From: Lachnospiraceae bacterium
Lineage (GTDB): Bacteria; Bacillota; Clostridia; Lachnospirales; Lachnospiraceae
NCBI GenBank assembly: GCA_900168235.1
Contig: FUZG01000009.1
Span: forward strand, 92,442-156,441
Direction: 5' to 3'
Length of the DNA: 64,000 bases
Part shown: piece after piece, positions 16,297 through 24,634 of the stretch
Numbering within the stretch: the first letter of the stretch is position 1
Layout of the letters: each line of letters opens with the position of its first letter
The notes under the pieces: generated by a model
The model's database searches: none
What the model was told of the DNA's origin: nothing
What the model saw: the letters and a program-made list of their open reading frames with translations, nothing else
Translations under genes and position numbers: made by a program

Positions 16297-16707
16297 ATGG
16301 TTAAAAATATTGTCAGAGATCCGATGTTTCTGCAACAGAAGTCTCTTCCTGCAACGGAGGCAGACAAGCAGGTGATCGAGGATCTTCTCGATACATTGAA
16401 GGCAAATCAGGACAGATGCGTGGGAATGGCGGCTAATATGATCGGAGTTAAGAAGCGGATCATAGTTGTGGCTATGGGACCGTTTATGTTTCCTATGGTA
16501 AATCCGGTCATTACAAAGAAGACTGGTGAGTATCAGACAGAGGAAAGCTGCCTTTCGCTGAGCGGAGTAAGGCCGTGTACCCGTTATAAGGAAATCGAGG
16601 TCGATTATCTTGACCGGGATTTCAAGCCGCAGCATGGGAAATACAGTGGCTTTACGGCTCAGATAATCCAGCACGAGGTGGATCATTTTGATGGGATATT
16701 GATCTAG
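16297..16707 (+). CDS. Peptide deformylase-like protein with altered motif I
   Basis: This is a 136-residue member of the deformylase family. The metal ligands are kept: Cys85 in ESCLS (usual EGCLS) and His126/His130 in QHEVDH with Glu127. Motif I, normally GLAAPQIG, is GMAANMIG, so the catalytic Gln is Met48. It would remove N-formyl groups from new proteins if active, but loss of the Gln that stabilises the transition state suggests altered or weak activity. It is shorter than essential deformylases (about 150-190) and probably a paralogue. AAAGGA lies about 7 nt before the ATG. Confidence 0.85.
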   Translation: MVKNIVRDPMFLQQKSLPATEADKQVIEDLLDTLKANQDRCVGMAANMIGVKKRIIVVAMGPFMFPMVNPVITKKTGEYQTEESCLSLSGVRPCTRYKEIEVDYLDRDFKPQHGKYSGFTAQIIQHEVDHFDGILI

Positions 16708-16777
16708 AAGTGGTATGCATGACAATGGCATTTATAGCAAACTTTTAGAGGAATTTTTTGGGGAAAGGAGACTGTTC

Positions 16778-16865
16778 GAATGGACAAATAAGAATTAAAC
16801 ATATCTTTAAGGTACATGGTGCGGGCAGGATTATGTCCAGATCAACCGCTAAGAATAAGCTTTCT
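16778..16865. repeat. Chimeric scar: WYL-gene piece fused to rtcB piece
   Basis: Bases 16778-16815 repeat 11055-11092 (inside the WYL gene) with one mismatch in 38. Bases 16816-16865 repeat 14422-14471 (inside rtcB) with no mismatch in 50. The order and orientation are as in the source locus, with about 3.3 kb missing between. It encodes nothing. A duplicated copy of the RNA-repair locus that then lost its middle would leave this. Confidence 0.9.
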
Positions 16866-16878
16866 TAAAATCCGTGTG

Positions 16879-16917
16879 AAACAGACCTGAATCAATGTGA
16901 TGATGGTCTGTTTTTTT
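16879..16917 (+). terminator. Rho-independent terminator, copy 1 of a repeated type
   Basis: AAACAGACC / GGTCTGTTT is a 9-bp stem around a 17-nt loop, followed by a T-run. A near-identical copy including the loop is at 18464-18502. It lies downstream of the chimeric scar. Confidence 0.8.
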
Positions 16918-17051
16918 ATGTTGATTTATCATGGAAAAAAAATAATTATGTGCAAAAATATGTATTTGGATGGAATATTTTATGTGGTTGACAGATGCAT
17001 ATTGAGCCATGATGTGAGAAGATTAATAATGAAAGGGTGCGCCATACGAGT

Positions 17052-17555
17052 ATGATATTGAGAGCTTACAAAAAAGAAGATGCTGCCATTATATGCAGCT
17101 GGATCAAGTCAGAGGATGAGCTTTATAAGTGGTCAGCAGACATATTTAATAAATATCCATTGTTTGAAGATGACATAAATGATAATTACTCTAGTCAGAC
17201 CGCAGGCGGTAGATTTTTTCCGATGACTGCTGTCAGCGATGAGGGAAAAGTTATCGGACATTTTATAATCCGCTATCCTCGAAAAGATGATAACAGCACT
17301 GTTCGATTTGGCTTTGTCATCGTCGATCCGGAATACAGGGGTAAAGGAAACGGAAGCGTAATGCTTAGAACAGGAATCCGATATGTCACAGACAATATGG
17401 ACGCAGAACGAGTAGAGTTAGGTGTATTTGAGAATAATGAAGCAGCCAGACATTGTTATGAAGCGGTTGGCTTCAAAGAATATGATCACAGGACCTGCGA
17501 GCTTCCGATCGGAATATGGAACTGTATTGATATGCAAATCACACCAAAAACCTGA
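17052..17555 (+). CDS. GNAT family N-acetyltransferase
   Basis: This is a 167-residue GNAT protein. The acetyl-CoA site is clear (VDPEYRGKGNGSVML), with ELGVFENNEAARHCYEAVGF as the family's C-terminal motif. The substrate is unknown. ATG 17052 (MILRAYKKEDA) gives the usual GNAT N-terminus; a GTG at 17037 is in frame but abuts GAAAGGG with no spacing. A nine-codon reading frame (17030-17056) overlaps the chosen start as ATGA and may act as a coupled leader. Confidence 0.85.
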   Translation: MILRAYKKEDAAIICSWIKSEDELYKWSADIFNKYPLFEDDINDNYSSQTAGGRFFPMTAVSDEGKVIGHFIIRYPRKDDNSTVRFGFVIVDPEYRGKGNGSVMLRTGIRYVTDNMDAERVELGVFENNEAARHCYEAVGFKEYDHRTCELPIGIWNCIDMQITPKT

Positions 17556-17584
17556 AACAAGTTGAAAATACCGTTACTTATAAT

Positions 17585-17725
17585 GTTACTGTTCACTCGC
17601 TTACAGCTCGCTCCAGTAACGGATTTTGCCCATCGCCTCTGGCGATGGGCAAAATCCAATGGCTCGCCTTCGTTATTGGGGCATAACTGCGCAGCGTAGT
17701 GCGCAGTTTGCCTCTGAACAGTAAC
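17585..17725. repeat. Large nested palindromic element (REP/MITE-like)
   Basis: The outer arms GTTACTGTTCA and TGAACAGTAAC (11 bp, perfect) enclose CCAGTAACG/CGTTATTGG. A 17-bp perfect inner hairpin (17621-17637 with 17641-17657, loop TCT) and an ACTGCGCA/TGCGCAGT hairpin lie inside. The whole 141 bp can fold as a multi-branched cruciform. It is non-coding and GC-richer than its surroundings. It looks like a dispersed palindromic element; no second copy is present in this window. Confidence 0.7.
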
Positions 17726-17906
17726 CTTATAATCTCTTTTTTAAAGCAAATGAAATATTTATTTGTGATAATATGCAGATAAGTGATATGCTTGGAATAT
17801 AAAGTATATTATGTACATATTTTTGTGAGTTAATCTGGTTTGTCTGCAGGTTGAATTTTTGCTGTCAAGTAACGTAAAAGCAACTTACAAAAAGGAGATA
17901 ATGAGT

Positions 17907-18428
17907 ATGTGGGAAATTGACTATGATGAGGCTGCATCAATTTGGATCGATAAGGAAAAGAAGTCTGTCCATATGGAGAAAGATGCACTCAAAGAAAAGA
18001 TTGACGAGTATATAAAACTGCATAACACAGGTGCGCTCGCTGTGTCGGTCGGAGATTTTGTAAGGTGCACTCCGATCGAATATAACTATGTTGATAACTG
18101 CGTTTACCTTTTTTCAGAAGGCGGATTAAAATTCAGAGCACTTAAGCACAATAAGCATGTTGCATTTGCAATTTACGAGCCCTATGGAGGCTTTCAGCAT
18201 CTCAAGAGTCTTCAGATCATGGGAACAGCCAGCATGGTTGAACCATTCACAGACGAGTATCTGAAGATAATGAAGGTTAAAAAGATTCCTGTTGAAACAA
18301 TGAAAAAGCTCTCTCAACCAATGAACCTTATAAAGATCGTTCCTGAGAATTATGACTATCTGGATTCTGATCTTAAATCAGAAGGATTTGGAAGCAGACA
18401 GCATTTGGGAGTAGAGAGCGAAGAATAA
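17907..18428 (+). CDS. Pyridoxamine 5'-phosphate oxidase-family flavin-binding protein
   Basis: This is a 173-residue protein of the split-barrel FMN/heme-binding family. The core pattern is visible: GALAVSVGDFVRCTPIEYNYVDNCVYLFSEGG, then KFRALKHNKHVAFAIYEP and LQIMGTASMVE. Such small members usually bind flavin or F420 and reduce unknown substrates; few are true PdxH. ATG 17907 is preferred (AAAGGAG 9 nt upstream) over ATG 17901, where spacing would be only 3 nt. It stands alone between a palindromic element and a terminator. Confidence 0.8.
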   Translation: MWEIDYDEAASIWIDKEKKSVHMEKDALKEKIDEYIKLHNTGALAVSVGDFVRCTPIEYNYVDNCVYLFSEGGLKFRALKHNKHVAFAIYEPYGGFQHLKSLQIMGTASMVEPFTDEYLKIMKVKKIPVETMKKLSQPMNLIKIVPENYDYLDSDLKSEGFGSRQHLGVESEE

Positions 18429-18463
18429 GGAATCTGTAAATTGATGATACCTAAACCATGAGA

Positions 18464-18502
18464 AACAGACCGGAATCAGTGCGATGAAGGTCTGTTTTTT
18501 TA
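18464..18502 (+). terminator. Rho-independent terminator, copy 2 of a repeated type
   Basis: AAACAGACC / GGTCTGTTT with T-run, close in sequence and loop to the terminator at 16879-16917. It ends the flavin-binding protein gene. Confidence 0.85.
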
Positions 18503-18677
18503 TGGATTCCGACAAGAAGAAGCAGGGAGTAAAACAGATTATAGAGATCATTTTTCATATCATTAGTAAGTTCATTACATCCGTATGCTATAATTAATAT
18601 TTAGCAGTACTACAGTGAGCTACAGAAATCATGTCTTTTGGAGCTGCTGCAAGGTTTGTATGAACGGGGAATATATT

Positions 18678-19961
18678 ATGGCTTACAATTTGAGTGATGT
18701 TCTAATTAGATTGGGAGAATCTATTAGTGTTGTCTATCTGATCGATTTAGAGGAAAAACGGTATTCTACGCTTAAGGATAATAAACATTTTCATGATGCC
18801 TTCGGAAGCGAGGGATTATATATTGATCTGATGAATGGTTTCTTTGAGAGATCTGTTGACAGCAAAGTCTCAAAAGACACACCCTATGGTCGTTTTTCCA
18901 TACTCGAAAATGATTATACAGGGGATTTGGCTAAAATTGCCCGAATGGAGTTTGCCGGCAGCTATATCTATGTTTCGATTACTACATGTGAACTTGATAA
19001 CAGATATAAAGCCATTCTGATCACTGAAATATCAGAGAAGCATTACAATAATGAAATAAATATTGATCAAAAAATCAATGCTTTACGATCAGCATATCTC
19101 TTCTCAATGAATGTTGATCTGCTTGAAGATAATTGTGAAAGCATGAGTATGTCGGAAATAGATGTTACTCCGGCAAATTCGCCCAAAATGCAGTATTCTG
19201 TCTGGAGAACGATGATACTTGATATGTTTCTTCCGGAAGACAGAGCATTATTTAATAAAATAACCGATCCGGAATATCTGAAGCATAATCTTAGCTATCA
19301 AAAATCAAAATCTATTGATATGCAGATGAAAAATCTTGAAGGCGTATTCATCTGGGTAAAATTAATCTTTCACAGAATCAATACGGGAAATGATGATGAT
19401 TTCAAAATGTTGTTTATGGTAGAGGATATTCATGACAGTCATACGCGTCTTGTTGAGGATCTGAATAAATTTGAATTTAAGGCAAAGCATGATGATCTTA
19501 CCGGACTTCTGTGTCGTGATGCAATCGATTCAGAGATTAATGCCAGGGTCAAAAAATGCAGATCAGAAGACAAACCGATTACACTTCTTATGTTTGATAT
19601 TGACTATTTCAAACAGGTAAATGATAATTTCGGACACTCTACGGGAGATGTTGTTCTTAAGGGTATATCTGACCTGGCAAATAAGCAGATTGCTGAGTGC
19701 GGAGGCATTCTGGGAAGATGGGGCGGAGAAGAATTTATCGGTGTTTTTGAGGATGCCGATAAAGAAAAGGTAAAAGATATTGCAGAAGGTGTCCGTAATA
19801 CCGTTGCGGAGCATAATTTTGAGAATGTCGGAAAAGTGACAATAAGTATAGGTGTATCTAAAGTAAATGCACATGATACAGTTGAAACGGCATTTGAAAG
19901 AATTGATGCAGCGTTGTACAAAGCTAAAAACGAAGGCAGAAACAGAGTCTGCGTGTCATAG
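18678..19961 (+). CDS. GGDEF diguanylate cyclase
   Basis: This is a 427-residue cytoplasmic protein. The C-terminal GGDEF domain (about 275-427) has HDDLTGL, MFDIDYFKQVND, the active-site loop RWGGEEF and ALYKAKNEGRNRV, all features of active cyclases that make cyclic di-GMP from GTP. The product-inhibition RxxD site is absent before GGEEF. The N-terminal 260 residues are a sensor region, perhaps PAS-like (FIWVKLIFHRI), without membrane helices. The start ATG 18678 has GGGGA 7 nt upstream. The stop overlaps the start of an eroded gene. Confidence 0.88.
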   Translation: MAYNLSDVLIRLGESISVVYLIDLEEKRYSTLKDNKHFHDAFGSEGLYIDLMNGFFERSVDSKVSKDTPYGRFSILENDYTGDLAKIARMEFAGSYIYVSITTCELDNRYKAILITEISEKHYNNEINIDQKINALRSAYLFSMNVDLLEDNCESMSMSEIDVTPANSPKMQYSVWRTMILDMFLPEDRALFNKITDPEYLKHNLSYQKSKSIDMQMKNLEGVFIWVKLIFHRINTGNDDDFKMLFMVEDIHDSHTRLVEDLNKFEFKAKHDDLTGLLCRDAIDSEINARVKKCRSEDKPITLLMFDIDYFKQVNDNFGHSTGDVVLKGISDLANKQIAECGGILGRWGGEEFIGVFEDADKEKVKDIAEGVRNTVAEHNFENVGKVTISIGVSKVNAHDTVETAFERIDAALYKAKNEGRNRVCVS

Positions 19962-21285
19962 ATGAATATAGTGTTGCAGTAGCCCGCATTGCTCTTAAAT
20001 ATACGGATATTCCAATATATTATCTTGATGAAAAAATGTCATGGTTCTTAAATGATCATGATAGATTACACAAGGCTGAAGATTTCCCTGAAAAGGACAG
20101 CACTGTACTCAGGATAACTCCAAATGTCTTTAATATGGGATATTCCAAGCGCGATTGGACAACAGTATGTTCTTTATCGGCATTTCAGAACATATTCTTC
20201 TGGCAGTATTATACTTCCGCATCAATTCCAAACCGGATGATGCAACTGAAGAGAACACGATCACAATATCTAATCTTTCGACATTTATAACAACATGGTA
20301 CTGCTATCAATTCCCGGCTAATTTTGATGAAAGCATACTGGATGACAAGTTTGCAGGCGAAATGAGGGAATATGCCGATGCAGTACTTGACGGAAGAAAA
20401 ACACTTGGTGTCCTTGCAAGGGGAACAGATTATATGACAAATTCTCTTGGGGCTGACAGGGTTCACGCCAGGGGCGAACAGATGATACCTGTCATCCGTG
20501 AGTGGATGGAAGAAGGCGGCTATGAAAAAATATTCCTTGCAACGGAAGATCAGGATAATTTTGATCTGATGAAGTCAGCCTTTCCGGGAAAGATCATCGC
20601 TATTTCCCAGAAGAGGATGAGTGTCTCCGATCTGAAGAAAAAAGGTACCAGCCTTATTTCCGAGTTCGAGCAAAAGAGTAATGAGGGTCAGGCTTATGCA
20701 GATGCACTTGAAGATACTACCGTAAATTATTTCTACGCACTGTATATTCTTGCCAGGTGTGATGCATTTCTTTGTTCAGGGCAGTGCAATGGATGGGATA
20801 CGGTTCGATCTCTGAAAAACGGAAAATTTGAACGCGAACGAAAACTCATGGTAGCCCTCGAAGGTGACCCCGAGATTGAAAAATGGAAGGAGATACGCCC
20901 GGTTACTGCCGGTATGTTTGCGAGGGCAATAGAGCGTATTCATCCGGAGAATAAGCTGCCTATTAATATGAAAATGCCTGTCAGCGTTCGTGAAGTAATG
21001 GGAAATAATAACTCGCTGATGCACCAGATGGTACATGCACCATACAGCATTAAGCCGGAAGAACTGGAAAAAGCCGATAAGGCATTGAATGAATCATACA
21101 ACGCCTTTCTTAAAGGATTTTCGTCTGAGCAGAATATAAAAAAGCTCTGTGGTATATATCGCGGGATATGCGAAGGATATGCAAAAGCTTTTGCGGCAGG
21201 AGATGATCGTTATGGGAAAATATTATCAGGTATCCACGCTTCAGGCGCTGGCACTGGGTTATTCAAAGTCTGTGATCACTGTTGA
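19958..21285 (+). pseudogene. Broken O-fucosyltransferase-like gene
   Basis: Two frames together encode one protein. Frame A (from 19958, DEYSVAVARIALKYTD to GYSKRDW) stops being protein-like near 20150, where frame B continues (LDNSMFFIGISEHILLAVLYF). Frame B keeps GVLARGTDY, IFLATED and FLCSGQCNGWDTV, a layout that recalls NodZ/O-fucosyltransferase folds. The N-terminus is missing, there is a frameshift near 20150, and the last 24 residues are the alsD start read out of frame. It appears truncated at both ends and inactive. The family name is tentative. Confidence 0.5.
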
Positions 21286-21937
21286 AGAATTGCTTCAGCA
21301 TGGAAATATGGGTCTTGGTACTTTTGAAGATGTAGACGGAGAAATGATCGTACTGGACGGAAAATGCTATCGTGCCCAAAACAATGGAGATGTGGTTTTG
21401 GCAGAAAGCAAAAGAGGCGTCCCTTTTGCTTCTGTCTGCAGTTTCCAGGCAATGAGGCAGGAAAAACCGGAGAAAATGGATACAATAGATCAGCTCAAAG
21501 AGTGGCTTACTCTTTGTATCGAGGAAGACTTTGGACTTAATTCCATGTATTCAGTTCGAATCGACGGAGTATTTTCAAAGATAGATGCAAGGTCAGAGTC
21601 TGGTACGAAGGCGCATCATGTGACTCTGAAAGATGCACTTAGCGTTACACAAAAGGCATTTATTTTTGAAAATATTAAAGGTTCCCTTGTATGCGTATAT
21701 TACCCGGATTATATGGACGGAATAAACGCCGCGGGATGGCATCTTCATTTTTTATCAGAGGACAGAAAACACGGCGGTCATGTTTTTGATCTAAGCCTGA
21801 CGGAGGGAAATGCTGCTTTTTGCAGGATCACAAGCGTGGAAGTCCGGATTCCGGATACCCCGGCATTTGATACTTATGCACTTAAAGGTGCATCTCAGGA
21901 TGAAATAAAGAGCGTGGAGCAGGGTAAAAAACAATAA
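21212..21937 (+). CDS. alsD: Alpha-acetolactate decarboxylase
   Basis: This 241-residue protein converts acetolactate to acetoin in the butanediol/acetoin pathway. The zinc-binding histidines are seen in GWHLHF and, ten residues on, GGHVFD. The N-terminal YQVSTLQALALGY and GLGTFEDVDGEMIVLDG are the family's opening. The start ATG 21212 has AGGAG 9 nt upstream. A longer frame from 21149 only reads into the neighbouring broken gene. No acetolactate synthase gene is beside it. The region between it and the phosphatase gene holds two hairpins. Confidence 0.92.
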   Translation: MGKYYQVSTLQALALGYSKSVITVEELLQHGNMGLGTFEDVDGEMIVLDGKCYRAQNNGDVVLAESKRGVPFASVCSFQAMRQEKPEKMDTIDQLKEWLTLCIEEDFGLNSMYSVRIDGVFSKIDARSESGTKAHHVTLKDALSVTQKAFIFENIKGSLVCVYYPDYMDGINAAGWHLHFLSEDRKHGGHVFDLSLTEGNAAFCRITSVEVRIPDTPAFDTYALKGASQDEIKSVEQGKKQ

Positions 21938-22012
21938 GGTAATTCTCGGTGTTTTTCATGAGGATTGGGGCTATTCAAAACCTACGCTTGCAGACAAATG
22001 GATCAGATAAGT

Positions 22013-22046
22013 TATACCGCATAAAATTGGTATTTTACGCGGTATA
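22013..22046. repeat. 34-bp lox-like palindrome (13-8-13)
   Basis: The arms TATACCGCATAAA and TTTACGCGGTATA (one mismatch) flank the 8-bp centre ATTGGTAT. There is no T-run, so it is not a terminator. The right half plus 5 bp of centre occurs inverted at 23488-23505, just before the recombinase gene. A tyrosine-recombinase recognition site is a reasonable guess. Confidence 0.5.
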
Positions 22047-22092
22047 GCTGCCAACACCCTACCCATATAAATTGAAAATTTTTGCACATAAA

Positions 22093-22146
22093 AACCGCAT
22101 AAAATCCGGCATTTCAGAGAGCGAAATGACTGGATTTTATGCGGTT
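22093..22146 (-). terminator. Terminator of the phosphatase gene
   Basis: The arms AACCGCATAAAATCC and GGATTTTATGCGGTT pair over 15 bp, and an inner CATTTC/GAAATG stem extends the hairpin. On the minus strand it is followed by TTTTTA, placing the terminator about 25 nt after the phosphatase stop. It shares CCGCATAAAAT with the lox-like palindrome. Confidence 0.8.
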
Positions 22147-22169
22147 ACCCGTTTTAAATCAGAAATGCG

Positions 22170-23309
22170 TTATGAAGCACGGGCTAATTTCTGTTTCAGG
22201 AAGTGAACTATATTGTTTGAGGCAACTTTCTTAACTTCAGTTTCGATATATTGTTCATCTGCCTTTTCAATAGAATCAGGGTAAATCTTCAAAAAATCAT
22301 TTTTCATGGAGATAGGTACATAGCCCTGTTCTTCGTAAGCCGCAGATTTCTCTGCCCAGTCCTGAGTTCCCCATTCACGAACATCGTCATCAGCAACGAT
22401 CATATATGCTGCTGTAGGATAAGGATTTCTCTTATCAATGGCATAGTTCATCATGCTGGTATCGCTTCCGCTGTTTCCAAAGGCAAGAACCGGTCTTTTT
22501 CCAATCTCACGATCTATCCAGATAGTCTTATTAGCATTCAGATTTTTCTGTATGAATCCGCCTGAAAATACGAGTTCGTCACCATCAGCGTATTTATAAT
22601 CCATATTTGAGGGAACATCCTCGCTGCCCTTAACCTTTACCTCAAACTCTGTGCCGATAACATGAGTCGGAGAAACATATTCACTGATAGGTGAATTAGC
22701 AATGATAGCTCTTGTGGTAGTGCGCTCTGTTCCGCTGACAACGTAGATAGTAAATCCATTGTCATAGAGATACTTTACAAGCTCGACCATTGGCAGATAA
22801 AACCCGTCAATGTAGCGCATATTTTTGAAACTGGCGGTTTCCTGCTGACCAAAATTCACAGCGTAGTCATAAAGCTCCTGAACAGTCATACCCTCGTAAG
22901 CCTTGGCGAAGTTTCTCGCAAGCTCTTCTCCTGCTGAATATCCGGGTCTGATCTCAGCTGCAACTGCCTTTAACTCGTCTGATACCTTTTCAGGATGATC
23001 CACGAGGCAGTAATTGATAAACATCATCGTGTCATAATAGGTGTAATATGTTTCACAGACGAGGGTGCCGTCCATATCAAATACAGCTATACGATCCTCT
23101 TCCGGAATAAAGTTTTCTGAATCATTTTTATTCGTAACCTTTGAAACATAGCTCCTAAGGTTCTCTGCCGCCTGCGAATCAGCTGCCCAGTTCTCTGAAA
23201 GCGCTTTTGCAGACTTTTTTCCGCATCCGGTAAATCCAATGCATCCAAATATCATTAAAATGACAAGGATCATTGATAGCGATTTACGAATACCCTTTGT
23301 TTTATTCAT
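22170..23309 (-). CDS. HAD-superfamily acid phosphatase-like lipoprotein
   Basis: This is a 379-residue exported protein. The signal peptide ends in a lipobox with Cys29 (GFTGC), so it should be lipid-anchored outside. The HAD nucleophile motif is FDMDGTLV with Asp78 and Asp80. VYVVSGTERTTTRAI is motif II and AFGNSGSDTSMM is motif IV. It should remove phosphate from an external substrate, with nutrient scavenging as the likely role. The gene lies between a lox-like palindrome and its inverted half-copy. Confidence 0.85.
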   Translation of the reverse strand: MNKTKGIRKSLSMILVILMIFGCIGFTGCGKKSAKALSENWAADSQAAENLRSYVSKVTNKNDSENFIPEEDRIAVFDMDGTLVCETYYTYYDTMMFINYCLVDHPEKVSDELKAVAAEIRPGYSAGEELARNFAKAYEGMTVQELYDYAVNFGQQETASFKNMRYIDGFYLPMVELVKYLYDNGFTIYVVSGTERTTTRAIIANSPISEYVSPTHVIGTEFEVKVKGSEDVPSNMDYKYADGDELVFSGGFIQKNLNANKTIWIDREIGKRPVLAFGNSGSDTSMMNYAIDKRNPYPTAAYMIVADDDVREWGTQDWAEKSAAYEEQGYVPISMKNDFLKIYPDSIEKADEQYIETEVKKVASNNIVHFLKQKLARAS

Positions 23310-23487
23310 GTATTAAATGCCTCCTTTATAAATACTATCCCCTGCTGTCACTTAGAAACCTTTACAAAAAATTAAACATCAACTCGAAAAGGTCTCGATA
23401 AACAGTCACATTATTATTTCGGATAATTCACTTTTTTATTTAACCCATACTTGTGACATTGCTCATTTCAAAAGTCATGCCAAACTG

Positions 23488-23505
23488 TATACCGCGTAAA
23501 ATACC
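23488..23505. repeat. 18-bp inverted copy of the lox-like half-site
   Basis: The 18 bases are the exact reverse complement of 22029-22046. A weak second arm (7 of 13 matching) follows after 8 bp. It lies 76 nt before the recombinase start. The two sites are in inverted orientation and flank about 1.44 kb carrying the phosphatase gene. Confidence 0.55.
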
Positions 23506-23581
23506 TGCGTTGTGTGATACAATGTATTTAAAAAAGAACGTTAAAAAAATTTCGGAATTATATAAGGTCCGGAGGCATTAA

Positions 23582-24634
23582 ATGGGAAAAGATTCACGAT
23601 ATTATGCAGAATTAAAAAAGAATAAGCTCTCACAAATAAATGATATCAAGAAGGATCTTCCTGTATATACACACCAGTTTATTGATTCATGCGTCCTGAA
23701 GTATCAGATAAATACTGCGCTCGCATATGCTAAGGATGTGAGTTTATTTTTTGATTTCCTGAAGTGCCGCAATCCGCAGTGTAGTGGAGTTCAGATCAAA
23801 AATATCCCATTAAATATCCTGAGTGCATTAAATGCTGAAGATATCAATGAATTTCAGAAATACATGGTAATGAATGACGGCGGTTCCGGTCATATGGTCA
23901 GTAACCGCACACTTGCCCGAAAGATGGCAACACTCAGGAATTTTTTCGGATATATGGCTGATAAAGGTTTCATTCCCGAAGACCCGACGCTGAAGGCTGA
24001 TAAGAACCGTAAATACGAAGAAAATGATATAAAACGTCTGGATGTGGATGAGGCAAAAAGACTTATCAAAGCTGTTGAAGAAACAAAGGCAAAAACAAAA
24101 CGAGGATCTGCAAGATCGAAAAACACTGCAAAACGGGACCTTGCTATCGTCATTCTCTTACTGAACCTGGGAATCCGTGTGTCTGAATGTGCCGGACTCG
24201 ATCTGAATGATGTGAATTTCGAGGACAATACATTAAGGATCGTTAGAAAAGGCGGAAAAGAAGCCATTCTTTATATAAATGAGAAAATCCGTAATACACT
24301 CCGTGATTATATAAAAAATGAACGCCCTCTTCTCACTTCCGATCCCAAAGAAGAAGCACTTTTTATATCTTTAAAAAACAACAGACTTTCCGTAAGAAGT
24401 ATCGAGGATATGCTGAAAAAATACGGCGAAGGCGCTAATCTCATAGAACGTGTCCACCCGCATAAACTCCGCCGAACCTTTGGAACCAGGCTTTATAATT
24501 CGTCAGGTGATATCTATATGGTCGCAGATGTCCTCGGCCATAAGGATGTGAATACTACCGTAAAACACTACGCCGCTGTTGACGAGGAACATAGAAGGTC
24601 GGTTGCTAATCTTGATCTTTTTGGGGAGGAATAA
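23582..24634 (+). CDS. XerS/XerC-like tyrosine recombinase
   Basis: This is a 350-residue tyrosine recombinase. The catalytic residues are all present: Arg199 (LGIRVSE), His294 and Arg297 (HPHKLRRTF), His320 (LGHKDVNTT) and Tyr330 (KHYAAVD). The N-terminal SAM-like core-binding domain covers about 28-135. The size and the N-terminal KDSRYYAELKK recall XerS of streptococci, which resolves chromosome dimers alone at a site beside its own gene (established). This gene too has a candidate site just upstream. It may instead be an integrase of the flanking island. GGAGG lies 6 nt before the ATG. Confidence 0.9.
   Translation: MGKDSRYYAELKKNKLSQINDIKKDLPVYTHQFIDSCVLKYQINTALAYAKDVSLFFDFLKCRNPQCSGVQIKNIPLNILSALNAEDINEFQKYMVMNDGGSGHMVSNRTLARKMATLRNFFGYMADKGFIPEDPTLKADKNRKYEENDIKRLDVDEAKRLIKAVEETKAKTKRGSARSKNTAKRDLAIVILLLNLGIRVSECAGLDLNDVNFEDNTLRIVRKGGKEAILYINEKIRNTLRDYIKNERPLLTSDPKEEALFISLKNNRLSVRSIEDMLKKYGEGANLIERVHPHKLRRTFGTRLYNSSGDIYMVADVLGHKDVNTTVKHYAAVDEEHRRSVANLDLFGEE

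Noticed and set aside
15856..16731. Minus-strand frame of 291 codons
   Set aside because: It runs antisense to the SDR and deformylase genes, which have clear motifs. The composition is His/Ser/Leu-rich and low quality, and there is no ribosome binding site.
22013..22046. Terminator for alsD
   Set aside because: There is no T-run on the plus strand after the stem; the 13-8-13 symmetry fits a recombination or protein-binding site better.
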